A DNA stretch of 64,000 bases from Euleptes europaea. Lineage: Eukaryota; Chordata; Lepidosauria; Squamata; Sphaerodactylidae. Both the position numbers and the translations under genes were made by a program. The stretch covers positions 6,665,001 through 6,729,000 of the forward strand of contig NC_079321.1 in NCBI RefSeq assembly GCF_029931775.1. The letters are read 5' to 3'. Below the pieces are notes generated by a model. It saw nothing but the letters and a program-made list of their open reading frames with translations. It ran no database searches and was not told where the DNA came from. This document shows, piece after piece, positions 9,934 through 20,112 of the stretch. Within the stretch, counting starts at the first letter, position 1. The number at the start of each line of letters is the position of its first letter.

Positions 9934-10146
9934 AGGATTGCCAAACTCCAGGTAGGGCCTAGAGATCTCCCAGAATTACAACTGATCTCCAGACTACAGA
10001 GATCAGTTCCCCTGGAGAAAATGGCTGCTTTGGAGGGTGGGCTCTATGGCATCCCACCCCTTCTAAGCTCCCCCCTCCACAAACACCACCCCCAGGCTCC
10101 ACCCACAAACCTCTAGGAATTTCCCAACCCGGAGTTGGCAACCCCA
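9934..10146. mobile_element. hAT-type MITE, TAGGGTTGCCA family (diverged)
   Basis: From TAGGATTGCCAAACTCC to GGAGTTGGCAACCCC. The body matches, and both ends carry one or two substitutions. Confidence 0.75.
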
Positions 10147-10540
10147 ATGCACATGTCGTTTTCCCAGATTGTTTCATCTGCACTGAAGCTGTGTAATCTC
10201 GTTGGATTGTTTGTTTTTCCTGCCCCAGCTGCAAAACATCTATTTGCTATTTATCCATTTCATTTCCAAATTCCCTGAAATTTGATGTTAAGTGCATTCA
10301 TGCCGTGCCTTTCTTATGAACTGGCAAAAGATCTATACAATAAACACCTTTTCAAAAAGGAGGGAATAATAGAGGGAAACGTCTATTGTCCTTTTTGAGG
10401 GCTCTGGGGCAGAAAAACATGGGAATCAGAGTATCAAAGACTGGAAAGATTGAGGGCTGTGGGAGCGGATATTAATAGCACAATCATCTACTCAGAAAGC
10501 AACGCTACTGATCCCAGAAGAGCTTATTCCCTAGAGAGCT

Positions 10541-11012
10541 AGCGTGGTGGTGTGGTTAAGAGCGGTGGACTCTAATCTGGTGAACTGGTTAGTTTCCCCA
10601 CTTCTACACATGAAACCTGCTGGCTGCCCTTGGGCCAGTCACAGTTCTCTCTGAACTCTCTCAGCCTCACCCGAGGCCCAGTTTGTAGAGCATCTGATTG
10701 GCATGTGAAAGGTCCCAGGTTCAACCCCCGTTTTTCCGGTTAAAGAGACTAGGCAGGTAGGTGATGTGAAAGACCTCTACCTCAGATCCTGGAGACCTCT
10801 ACCTGAGACCCTGGAGAGCCTATGCCTGTCTGAGTAGACAATACTGAGTAGACAAGGGTCTGATTCAGTACAAGGCAGCTTCATGTGTTCATGCGTACCT
10901 CACAAGGTATCTGTTGTGGGGAGAGGAAGGGAAGGCGATTGTAAGCCGGTTTGAGTCTCCTTTAAAAAGTAGAGAAAATCAGGGTATAAAAATCAACTCT
11001 CCTTCTTCTAAG
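10541..11012 (+). mobile_element. Sauria-like SINE split by a tRNA-Ala-type SINE
   Basis: The 5' part (AGCGTGGTGGTGTGGTTAAG, 10541-10668) and the 3' part (TACCTCACAAGGTATCTG to the TTCTTC tail, 10898-11012) belong to one element. The intervening 10669-10897 is a tRNA-Ala-type SINE, including a duplicated internal GACCTCTACCT segment. The Sauria-like copy is therefore the older. Confidence 0.85.
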
Positions 11013-11063
11013 TGGGCACAGCATGGTATATGAACTGTGCAATCCTAAACAGAAACTGCGTTA

Positions 11064-11522
11064 TTGACAGTCTGGCAGTCTTCAAACAGCGACTGGGCAA
11101 ACACTTGTCAGGGATGCTCTAGGCCAGGGGTGGGGAACCTCAGGCCCGGGGGCCATATAAGGCCCGCGAAATCATTTGGTCTGGCCCTTCATGGGTCCTG
11201 GCAGATCTCTAGCTCAAGACGGATGCTGCCCTGCCTGAATATCTTGGGCCCAGCTGGGGACAGCAGAGCTCAAAAGCGAGTTGCTTTGCGTGGCAGACAC
11301 TCAGAGCCATCTCCAGTCGTGCCTCTTGGCTAAATGTCTGACCAAATATAGCAGGCTAATTTTTAAGCTGATAATTTTGTATGGCCCATGAATGATGTTA
11401 TAAATATCCAAATGACCCTTGGCAGAAAAAAGGTTCCCCACCCCTACTCTAGGCTGATCCTGCATTGAACAGGGGGTTGGACTAGATGGCCTGTATGGCC
11501 CCTTCCAACTCTATGATTCTAT
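11064..11522 (+). mobile_element. CR1 LINE 3' end split by a hAT element
   Basis: CR1 codons and tail (GACTGGGCAAACACTTGTCA) run to 11124 and resume at 11447 with CTCTAGGCTGATCCTGCATT, ending CCAACTCTATGATTCTATGA. The intervening 322 bp is a hAT element. Confidence 0.85.
11125..11446. mobile_element. hAT element, CAGGGGTGGGGAACC family
   Basis: Termini CAGGGGTGGGGAACCT and AGGTTCCCCACCCCTA, with an exact 8 bp duplication CTCTAGGC (11117-11124 and 11447-11454). The length is 322 bp. Inserted in a CR1 tail. Confidence 0.9.
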
Positions 11523-11664
11523 GACTTCAGTGGATTCAGAAGGGTGTAACTCTGTTTAGGATTACACTATAAAACTGCAGTCCAATATATGGCTGGAATA
11601 CATTAAGGCTTTAAGGTGCCAACAGAATCAGATTTCATGGCTACAGTCTAACCCTGACATGTGT

Positions 11665-11786
11665 GGCAAAGACTAGCCCAATCTCGAAAGCTCTCAGAAG
11701 CTAACCAGGGTTAGCCCTGGATAGTACTTGGCTGGGAGACCACCAAGGAAGTCCATGGTTACCCTGGATCCCTCCTGCTTTAAAAA
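11665..11786 (+). mobile_element. 5S rRNA-derived SINE, partial
   Basis: It carries CCCAATCTCGAAAGCTCTCAGAAGCTAA, GGATAGTACTTGGCTGGGAG-type words that match the internal promoter part of vertebrate 5S rRNA, then the SINE body. Shortened. Confidence 0.7.
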
Positions 11787-11794
11787 CCTAATAG

Positions 11795-12109
11795 CAGGGG
11801 TGTCAAACTCATTTGTTACCTGGATATGACATAAATGTCACTTGGTCAGGCCGGTAATGCCTGGTACTGGAGATACAAATTTTATAGAAGACACAGGCAA
11901 AGCCAGTTACTTATACTATTTTTATTTTACTTAAAATACAAACATGCTTAAAACAATAACGCTCTTTACAGTATTTTCTTTTATTTAACAGTCTTTGATA
12001 ATTGACACCTCGGGACTGGGGGAGGTGGTTGCCTCGGCTGGCTCACGTGTCAGATAAGAGCCCGCAAGGCTCCCAGTCCAACCCCTGGGCCTTATGTTTG
12101 ACACCCATG
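11795..12109. mobile_element. hAT element, CAGGGGTGTCAAAC family, longer copy
   Basis: Ends CAGGGGTGTCAAACTC and ATGTTTGACACCCATG. Flanks CCTAATAG (11787-11794) and CCTTATAG (12110-12117) match at 7 of 8. The centre (about 11870-12000) is extra AT-rich sequence absent from the 180-190 bp copies, so it may be a longer progenitor or carry an insertion. Confidence 0.8.
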
Positions 12110-12429
12110 CCTTATAGCCTTGTTGTAAGTCTGTTGTGACTTGACAGCAAAAAAAACCCCAACACAAACAAGCTCAAAAAAAAAGCCAAACAGGGCCACC
12201 CATTCTCGCAGTATGGCCACAATCCTAGGAAAATAAGACCATTGTCCGGGGGTGCCTTAGAGTCTAACAACGTTTATTCCCATAGGAGCTCTCCTGAGTC
12301 ACATCCTTTAGATAAGCGGAGATCTCTTTTGATCTCCATATATCTGGAAAGCTCCTAAGGAAACAAGCATTAGCCTTTTAAGGTGGCCTGGAGGATGGCT
12401 TTATTTTTGCTACCACAGACTAACCCGCC

Positions 12430-12572
12430 TAGTACTGTCAAGTCACTTCTGATTTATGGCAACCCCACGAACTAATGACCTCCAAAACATCCTATCTTTA
12501 GTAGCCTTGCTCAGGTCTTGCAAACCGAGGGCTGCGGCTTCCTTTATGCAGACAATCCATCTCCTGTTGAGA
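12430..12572 (-). mobile_element. BovB LINE 3' end
   Basis: Minus-strand codons give the end of BovB ORF2 (DLSKATKDRMFWRSLV) followed by GTCAAGTCACTTCTG inverse tail. 5'-truncated. Confidence 0.75.
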
Positions 12573-12790
12573 GCCAGCCTGGTGTAGGGGTTAGGAGCTG
12601 CGGAGGCTAATCTGGTGAACTGGGTTCGATTCCCCACCCCTGCACATGAAGCCAGCTGGGTGACCTCGGGCTAGTCACAGTTCCCTCCGAACGCTCTCGG
12701 CCCCACCTACCTCACAAGGCGCCTGTTGTGGGGAAGGGAGGGAGATTGTAAGCTGGTTTGATTCTCCTTAAATGGCACATAAGGCAGCTT
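12573..12790 (+). mobile_element. Sauria-like tRNA SINE
   Basis: GAGCCAGCCTGGTGTAGGGG head, GGTTCGATTCC B-box-like sequence, then CACCTACCTCACAAGGCGCC. It is followed by a small piece of a tRNA-Ala-type SINE tail. Confidence 0.8.
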
Positions 12791-12822
12791 CTTGTGTTCA
12801 AAATGCATAGGATGCAAGCATT

Positions 12823-13545
12823 TGGGGAGGGGCCGTGGCTCAGTGGTAGAGCCTCTGCTTGGCATGCAGAAGGCCCCAGGTTCAATCCCCAGCACCTCCA
12901 GTTAAAGGGACCAGGCAAGTAGGTGATGTGAAAGACCCCTGCCTGAGACCCTGGAGAGCTGCTGCTGGTCTGAGTAGACAATACTGACTTTGATGGACCA
13001 GGGGTCTGAGTCAGGATAAGGCAGCTTTATGTGTTCAAAATACATAGGATGCAAGCATTTTGGGGAGGGGCTGTGGCTCGGTGGTAGAGCCACTGCTTGG
13101 CATGCAGAAGGCCCCAGGTTCAATCCCCAGCACCTCCTGTTATCGGGTAATAGGTGAAGTGAAAAGCCACTACCGATCAGGGAAGGGGCCGTGGCTCAGT
13201 GGTAGAGCCACTGCTTGGCATGCAGAAGGTCCCAGGTTCAATCCCCGGCACCTCCAGTTAAAGGGATTAGGCAAGTAGGTGATGGGAAAGACCTCCGCCT
13301 GAGACCCTGGAGAGCTTAGAGGAGGGGCCGTGGCTCAGTGGTAGAGCCTCTGCTTGGCATGCAGAAGGCCCCAGGTTCAATCCCCAGCATCTCCAGTTAG
13401 AGGGACTAGACAGGTAGGTGATGTGAAAGACCCCTGACTGCCTGAGACCCTGGAGAGCCGCTGCCTGTCTGAGTAGACAACACTGAGCAAGGCTTCGATG
13501 GAGCTTGGTCGTCTGACTCAGTGATCAGAAGGCAGCTTCCCGTGT
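12823..13545 (+). repeat. Four tandem tRNA-Ala-type SINEs
   Basis: Four heads with GTGGCTCAGTGGTAGAGC or one-base variants begin near 12825, 13061, 13185 and 13323. The first and last are complete to the CAGCTT...GTGT tail; the middle two are cut off within the body. All are in the same orientation and end just before the CpG-rich block. Confidence 0.9.
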
Positions 13546-13549
13546 CCAA

Positions 13550-14035
13550 GTTCAGTGGGGCTGAGGAGGGAGGGAGTGTGTCTCCTGCCCCCATTGCGGG
13601 GTGGGGGAGGCCTCCCTCCTGAGGCGACCCCCGCAGGCCGCGCTCCCCCCCCCCTCCCGGGCCTGTGTGGGAGGCGCGGGCCGGCCCGCCTCCCCCTGCC
13701 CGTCAGGCGGAGGCGGCGCTTGCCGGGCCCGGTTTCCGGCGGGCCGTCGCCGGGCGGGGGCAGCTTGGCGGTGGGGCCGGAGCGGGCCGCCGCGGCGCCG
13801 TCCTCCTCCGCCTCCTCTCCCCTCCTCCATGGTGGCTCCAGCGCGACGTGTCGCCCGGGCAGGCGCTAGGCCGCGCCGCCGCCAGGCTGGGAGTTGCGGG
13901 CCTCTGCTCCGCCGCCGGCGGCCGCTGCAGGTACCCGGGCGGAGGGAGGGGCGGGCGAGCCGGGTGGTTTCCAAGCCCGTGAGCGGGAAGCCGCTCCTCT
14001 CCTCCCTAGTCGGGGTGTGGGGGCAGCCGGGCGCC
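13550..14035 (+). promoter_or_regulatory. VPS54: CpG-rich block, probable VPS54 promoter and untranslated exon 1
   Basis: The sequence becomes abruptly GC-rich with many CpGs (GGGCCGGCCC, GCCGCGGCGCCG words), unlike the flanking repeats. It is the only such block between the PELI1 stop and the VPS54 start codon. A CTGCAG|GTACCC at about 13925-13936 could be the donor of an untranslated first exon that splices to 30711. No TATA box is obvious. Promoter function and exon limits are inference; 5' end data would settle it. Confidence 0.6.
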
Positions 14036-14039
14036 GAGC

Positions 14040-15432
14040 TGCCCTTTTCCGCCTCAGCCGGGGTCAAACAAGCTCTTTCCCCCCGTCAGCTTCTCCCGGG
14101 CTCCGAGCAGCCCTTTTCCGCCTCAGCCGGGCTCCGAGCTGCCCTTTTCCGCCTCAGCTTCTCCCGGGCTCCGAGCAGCCCTTTTCCGCCTCAGCCGGGC
14201 TCCGAGCTGCCCTTTTCCTCCTCAGCTCCGAGCAGCCCTTTTCCGCCTCAGCTTCTCCCGGGCTCCGAGCTGCCCTTTTCCTCCTCAGCTCCGAGCAGCC
14301 CTTTTCCGCCTCAGGCGGGCTCCGAGCAGCCCTTTTCCGCCTCAGCTTCTCCCGGGCTCCGAGCTGCCCTTTTCCTCCTCAGCTCCGAGCAGCCCTTTTC
14401 CGCCTCAGGCGGGCTCCGAGCAGCCCTTTTCCGCCTCAGCTTCTCCCGGGCTCCGAGCTGCCCTTTTCCTCCTCAGCTCCGAGCTGCCCATTTCCTCCTC
14501 CGAGCTGCCCTTTTCCTTCTCAGCTCCGAGCAGCCCTTTTCCGCCTCAGCCGGGCTCCGAGCTGCCCTTTTCCGCCTCAGCTCCGAGCAGCCCTTTTCCG
14601 CCTCAGGCGGGCTCCGAGCAGCCCTTTTCCGCCTCAGCTTCTCCCGGGCTCCGAGCTGCCCTTTTCCTCCTCAGCTCCGAGCTGCCCTTTTCCTCCTCCG
14701 AGCTGCCCTTTTCCTCCTCAGCTCCGAGCAGCCCTTTTCCGCCTCAGCCGGGCTCCGAGCTGCCCTTTTCCTCCTCAGCTCCGAGCAGCCCTTTTCCGCC
14801 TCAGGCGGGCTCCGAGCAGCCCTTTTCCGCCTCAGCTTCTCCCGGGCTCCGAGCTGCCCTTTTCCTCCTCAGCTCCGAGCTGCCCTTTTCCTCCTCCGAG
14901 CTGCCCTTTTCCTCCTCAGCTCCGAGCAGCCCTTTTCCGCCTCAGCCGGGCTCCGAGCTGCCCTTTTCCGCCTCAGCTCCGAGCAGCCCTTTTCCGCCTC
15001 AGGCGGGCTCCGAGCAGCCCTTTTCCGCCTCAGCTTCTCCCGGGCTCCGAGCTGCCCTTTTCCTCCTCAGCTCCGAGCAGCCCTTTTCCGCCTCAGCTTC
15101 TCCCGGGCTCCGAGCTGCCCTTTTCCGCCTCAGCCGGGGTCAAACCAGCTCTTTCCCCCTGTCAGCTTCTCCCGGGCTCCGAGCAGCCCTTTTCCGCCTC
15201 AGCTCCGAGCTGCCCTTTTCCGCCTCAGCCGGGCTCCGAGTGCCCTTTTCCTCCTCAGCTTCTCCCGGGCTCTGAGCTGCCCTTTTCCTCCTCAGCTCCG
15301 AGCAGCCCTTTTCCGCCTCAGGCGGGCTCCGAGCAGCCCTTTTCCGCCTCAGCTTCTCCCGGGCTCCGAGCTGCCCTTTTCCTCCTCAGCTCCGAGCTGC
15401 CCTTTTCCGCCTCAGCTTCGCCCGGGGACGGA
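14040..15432. repeat. GC-rich minisatellite with 94 and 198 bp higher-order periods
   Basis: It is made of blocks of about 26-33 bp such as GCTCCGAGCTGCCCTTTTCC followed by CTCCTCA or GCCTCA. The anchor word TTCTCCCGGG recurs at 14253, 14347 and 14441 (94 bp steps), then at 14639, 14837 and 15035 (three exact 198 bp steps), and at 15260 and 15354 (94 bp). The forward strand has no stop triplets in any frame, which produces meaningless open frames of over 650 codons. Confidence 0.95.
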
Positions 15433-16402
15433 AGGCCAGCTTCGCAACCGGGCGGTGGAGGCTTCTTGGCCGAGGGCTTCACCCCCAGCCTTAGGCAGCC
15501 TTTCTGGCCTGCCTGCTTTCCCTCCCCTCCCCAAACCTTCCCCCTTTCTGCAAACGCGGCCCCTTCCTTATCTCTCCCCCTCCCCCCCATCCATCCCCAG
15601 GCCAAAATCTTCTTCCTCCCTTTCCCCCCTTATTATCATGGTCAAACGGACAAAACGTGCAAACACCCCTCCCCCAGACTCTCATATTATGCTGGAACTC
15701 ACTTTACAGTCTCAATTCGAGCCCACCTTCTCTTTGAAGGGTCACGTTTTCACATTTTGTTCTTACGTTTTGTTTTTATTTGTTGTTTATTAGTTAACAG
15801 CTGTATAATCAAGGGATACTTTCCATTTTGCATAAAACTCAGAGGTCAGTCTGTTATGCGCTGGAGACGTTAACCATAGTTGCATTCTTCCTCCCTTCCG
15901 ATATCTTATCACTCGGCTTACCTTCAGCGCATTTTTATCCCATCCAGCATTGTTCTCCCTGCTTTTCACAACAGCCCTATGTGGTAGGTTAAGGCTGAGA
16001 TAGAAGGGGCTCTCTCAAGGGCACCTCCCCCCTCCAGTGCATTTAGGGATTTGGACCCTGGGCCTCCAAGTCCTTCTATTTCCCCGCCTTCCCTTGACTT
16101 TTCCCACATTCTTAATATCTTTAGTGGGGGGGTTTTGGCCAGCCCGGTCTTCGGAGAGCTCATGTGAGAACAAAATAGAGAATCACACAACAGCCCTATG
16201 AGGTGGGCCAGGCTAAGGGAGAGTGACTGGCCCCAAGTCACTGGCTGACTGTCACAGCTGAGTAAGGTTCGAGTCCCGTAGCACCTTAAAGACCAGCAAG
16301 ATTTTCGGGCCGTGAGAAGTCAAGTGTCCGATGCAAGGAGCTTTAACTCTCGAGAGCTCATGCCCCGAAAATCTAGTTGCTGTCTAAGGTGCTCCTGGAC
16401 TC
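15433..16402. other. Probable intron 1 sequence with SINE fragments
   Basis: The GC-rich tail gives way to pyrimidine-rich sequence (15500-15650). Two minus-strand Sauria-like SINE fragments carry ACAACAGCCCTATG (about 15968 and 16188), and a Penelope-tail scrap lies at about 16274-16395 (AGCACCTTAAAGACCAGCAAG). No coding signal. Confidence 0.6.
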
Positions 16403-16613
16403 ACATGAAGCTGCCTTATACTGAATCAAGACCCTTGGTCCATCAAAGTCAGTACTGTCTACTCAGACCACCAGCAGCTCTCCAGGGTCTCAGGCAGAGG
16501 CCTTTCGCATCACCTTACTTGCCTGGTCCCTTTAACTGGAGATGCCGGGGATTAAACTCAGGACCTTCAGCATGCCAAGCAGATGCTCTACCACTGAGCC
16601 ACGGCCCCTCCCC
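16403..16613 (-). mobile_element. tRNA-Ala-type SINE
   Basis: Full-length minus-strand copy from the CACATGAAGCTGCC tail to the tRNA-like head ending in CGGCCCCTCCCC. Confidence 0.9.
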
Positions 16614-16637
16614 GAATACTTGCGTCCTATGTATTTT

Positions 16638-16740
16638 GAACACATGAAGCTGTCTTATACTGGTCTTTCACATCACCTACTTGCTTAGTCCCTTTAACAG
16701 GAGATGCAAGAGAATTGAACCTGGGACCTTCCCAAAAGCC
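16638..16740 (-). mobile_element. Headless tRNA-Ala-type SINE abutting a tRNA-Lys
   Basis: Minus-strand SINE body and tail, with a deletion in the body. The tRNA-like head stops after AAGGTCCCAGGTTCAAT-type B-box sequence, and the upstream half is replaced by a complete tRNA-Lys-like gene only a few bases away. Confidence 0.8.
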
Positions 16741-16742
16741 AA

Positions 16743-16815
16743 TGCCCAAACATGGACTTGAACCCTGAACCCTCAGATTAAAAGTCTGATGCTCTACCAA
16801 CTGAGCTATCCGGGC
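16743..16815 (-). tRNA. tRNA-Lys (anticodon TTT), possibly a recent pseudogene
   Basis: The minus strand gives 73 nt starting GCCCGGATAGCTCAG and ending TTTGGGC plus discriminator A. The acceptor stem has 7 pairs including two G-U wobbles. The D arm carries the A box GCTCAGTTGGTAGAGC. The anticodon stem TCAGA/TCTGA is perfect and encloses CTTTTAA (anticodon TTT). The T arm CAGGG-TTCAAGT-CCATG has one stem mismatch against the canonical tRNA-Lys. A TTTT terminator for polymerase III follows 6 nt downstream (16734-16737 on the plus strand). It may be functional, or a retro-derived copy given the SINE beside it. Confidence 0.8.
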
Positions 16816-17630
16816 TAGAGAACATCCCCAGAGAGAGATGTTGCATACAACATCTCCAATCTAGCTGCCTTACCTCAGACCAACAAGGCTACACTCTGAA
16901 ACTGTGGCTAAGGATTTGAACCCAGACCAAGTCATAGTCCTACTCCCTTACCACCACACCAGCTCTTATACGGGGACTAGATCTCTTTTGGCCACTTAAC
17001 TATGACTGCAAGCTGACTCCCTATCTTAATTTGATCTTCACTTTTAATCCAAAGATCTGTGAAGAAACAAACACTCATTTTTTTCTCTCTAGTCTTTTCT
17101 TTCAAGGGAAGACAGTCTCTGTCATCCCCACCAAAGGCATGCAAAACCCACATATCTGTAGTTCTACTTGAGACTCTCCTGTGGGTGGAAATAGCCCTGC
17201 TGTTTCTCTTTCCAGTTCACATATAGGAAGAATCTCATAGCACTTTTCTCTCTCTTTTTAATTTTTTTAATTTTTCTCTTTCTTTCACTGGAAAGGTAGT
17301 ATGTCTAAAAGGCAGAGAGACTCGTTTCCCAGAAAAAATATCTGCTGTGTTCTGTGTATGTTTCGCCCTTCCCATACGGAGATGCCTTACTTCTGTTTAC
17401 CCGTTGACAAAACTCCTGTGTAAAAAATGTGGTGTTGCAGGTTCATTGCAAGTTGAGATGTACAGTTGTTTGGGTTTCTTGTTAATTCCTCTGGGGAAAA
17501 AGTAGGAATTTGGTTCAGTGGCCTCAGTTCTCATCTGGCATCACGTGTGATCTCATGAGTTGGCTTGGTTCCTGTAATTTCAGCCCTCCTCCCTCCTAGT
17601 AGAACGTAACCTTCATTAGAATCGGCACCT
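16816..17630. other. Probable intron 1 sequence, little recognised
   Basis: It contains a possible tRNA-SINE scrap at 16880-16970 (minus strand, GGATTTGAACCCAGACC) and otherwise AT-rich unassigned sequence. Confidence 0.45.
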
Positions 17631-17639
17631 TACAAACCT

Positions 17640-18596
17640 ACAGTCTGGTTCAGGTTCGTGGATGATACATTTACTATTTTGAGCCATGGTGAAGAAAAAT
17701 TAATGGACTTTCTAAACCATCTCAATAATATCCATCCAAACATTCAGTTTACCATGGAAAAAGAAATTGAGGGTAAACTCCCATTTCTTGATACCCTTGT
17801 CATCCGTAAAACAAACTTTCAGTTAGGTCACAAGGTCTACCGGAAATCAACTCACACAGATCGCTACTTACACAAAAACTCCAACCACCACCCCCGACAG
17901 AAAAGAGGAATAATCAAAACATTAATGGACCGTGCAAGACGGATCTGTGAACCACAGTTTCTCAAGGAAGAAATTAATCATCTAAATCACGCACTGCTAG
18001 CAAACAGCTATTCCAGAAATGAAATCAGAAGGACCATTAAACCAAACAAAAATCAGAAAATTCAGGAAAAACAGTCTCCCATAGGAAAGGTATTCTTGCC
18101 ATTTATTAAAGGAGTCACTGATAGGATGGAAAAACTTTTGGAAAAACATAACCTACAAACAGTGTTTAAACCCACCAAGAAAATACAACAGATGCTACGA
18201 TCAGCAAAAGACAAAAGAGACCCCCTCACCTCTGCAGAGGTATATCGTATACCTTGCAATTGTGGACAAGTTTACATCGGGACCACACAACGCAGCATAC
18301 AAACAAGGATAAAAGAACATGAAAGATACCGCAGACTGGGCCAACCTGAGAAATCAGCAGTGGCTGAACATGAACTGACCCAAACAGGACACAGGGTCTT
18401 ATTCCAAGACACTGAAACACTGGACAATTCTACCAACTATTTTGTCAGATTGCACAGAGAAGCCATTGAAATTCATAAACATCAGCACAACTTTAACAGA
18501 AAAGAAGAGAGTTTAAGAATGAATAAGGCTTGGCTTCCTGTCCTGAAAACCTCCAGACTAACAAAGACTACAGTCCACAATAGCCATGCAGATTAG
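17640..18596 (+). mobile_element. Penelope-like element: end of reverse transcriptase plus GIY-YIG endonuclease
   Basis: An open frame of over 312 codons starts inside the reverse transcriptase domain: WFRFVDDTF, with the FVDD motif C catalytic pair encoded at 17658-17666, shows that the 5' half is missing. Downstream, about residues 194-285 form a GIY-YIG nuclease-like domain: VYRIPCNCGQVYIGTT, the conserved Arg of RSIQTRIKEH, and EKSAVAEH. The order RT then GIY-YIG is diagnostic of EN+ Penelope-like retroelements. GTG at 17658 is not a start codon. The frame is intact from motif C to the TAG, so the copy is 5'-truncated but fairly young. Confidence 0.9.
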
Positions 18597-18925
18597 CTTT
18601 GGATTCCACATGTTAACAGATCACTTCAGGATACAATGGTTCCACATTAACATACCACACCCTCATTAGCACATTATCTTGATTCTTACAGGACAATGAT
18701 TTGCACATTACTTTTAATACTTTGCAGGACAATGACTCAGCTCAAACCCAACCCCCTTCTGACTATATATTACTCTTCCTACACACTTGACACTGAGAGA
18801 CACTGTCCTTCAGTGTTACTCCTCTGAAGATGCCTGCCACGGCTGCTGGCGAAACGTCAGGAAAGAAAATACCAACACCACGGTTACACAGCCCGGATAA
18901 CCTACAAGAACCAGTAAACTTCATT
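18597..18925 (+). mobile_element. Penelope-like element 3' tail with hammerhead-like motif
   Basis: Non-coding tail of the element above. At 18820-18862 it holds TCCT, CTGAAGA, a GCC...GGC stem-loop, GAAAC, GTC and AGGA in order. The two outer words pair as stem I, giving a type I hammerhead layout with a minimal stem III. Penelope-like elements are known to carry hammerheads in their terminal repeats. Confidence 0.75.
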
Positions 18926-19787
18926 ATTTGCTCCTCTTTGTTTTCTTAATATGCATAATTTCCATCTGGGATATAAACTGTTGGACAAAGTTTCCATTTT
19001 GATGCTTGGACTCAGAAGCTCCATATGAGTGTCTGTGTGTAGGGGTGGGCTAGGACCATTTTTATCTCTGTGTTTTCTGGAGGAGGAAAAGGAACAGTTC
19101 TTAAAATTAAAATTCCTTTTTTCTGACCTAGAGTATCTAACTTTTAAAAGTAGGGTTCTTTCTGGGGCCTTTCAGTATTGCTTCTGTGGTATTAATACAG
19201 GTTTTTCTCTTCTCCACTGACAAATAGCCAACTAGCTGGGATACCCAGCCAACATGTCTTATAATGGTATTGCATTGAGAATTTTCTTTAGCTGCCAGAG
19301 TAATTTAAAAACCATTCCTAAAGGACTCTGCACTCTCCTCCCCCTTTTCATGTGACACACGAGTCCGTTTGTGGCAGTAGTATTCTATTTTCAGTTTCAT
19401 CAGAAACGAAAATGTAATATTGAAACTGCAAGACGTGTGATGGTCTTGACGTGGAAACTTGCACCTGCTAGAAACGCTTGGATGTTTTTGCTCTGTGTAT
19501 ATCTTCCAAACTACTTGCAAATTAAAGTAAAATATTATGATTTCATTGATTTTAAGATACAGGATACCTTTAAGGTACACGGTACCCATATTTCAAATAC
19601 AAGGTGAGAAATAATCCTAAAACATTCATACAGATATTAGTGATGCTTGCATGGTTATTCAGAAGTGAAGTGTTCCAGAATCTGGATAAAGTTTCATATT
19701 CTTATTGTCATTTATTTCTGTGATATTTTAAAGAAACCAAAAAGGGGGGAAGGAAACATAAAGAGTAGTTTTAATATATAATGTAGG
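18926..19787. other. Probable intron 1 unique sequence
   Basis: No repeat family or coding signal recognised. AT-rich and low in CpG. Confidence 0.5.
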
Positions 19788-20112
19788 GGTCCTTAAACCT
19801 TTTGAGCCTGTGGGCGCATTCAGAATTCTGACACAGCATGGTGGGTACAGCAACAAAATGACAGCCACAAAACAGCTGCTACAGGAGGCGAAGTCAGCCA
19901 CAAAATGATTACCACAACTTAACTACAGTAACACGGTGTAGATCCTTATGCTGTGGCAGCAGCTGCTGTCAAAGCAACTTTTTAAAAGAGCCAATCAGAA
20001 GCCTTGCTGGGCAAAAGCCCTACCTGGACCCACCCACTTCCTAAAAAACACACGGCAAGCACCAGAAAAGGTGTCAGTGGGCGCCATGGGCACCCTGTTG
20101 GGGACCCCTGGT
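19788..20112. mobile_element. hAT-like element, GGGGTCC...GGACCCC family
   Basis: It starts AGGGGTCCTTAAACCTTTTG and ends GTTGGGGACCCCTGG, sharing GTGGGCGC and CAGCCACAAAA words with the copy at 55735. The target duplication is unclear. Confidence 0.65.

Noticed and set aside
13552-14067. 171-codon minus-strand frame in the CpG block
   Set aside because: Arg/Gly/Pro-rich noise expected in CpG-rich DNA; no homology recognised and no splice or start support.
13601-15793. 730-codon open frame on the plus strand (and a 659-codon one at 13894-15873)
   Set aside because: Both run through a GC-rich minisatellite whose forward strand lacks stop triplets in every frame. Composition is simple repeats with no domain.
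17658-17660. GTG at 17658 as a start codon for the GIY-YIG protein
   Set aside because: It encodes the Val of the FVDD reverse transcriptase motif, and in-frame WFRF codons lie upstream.
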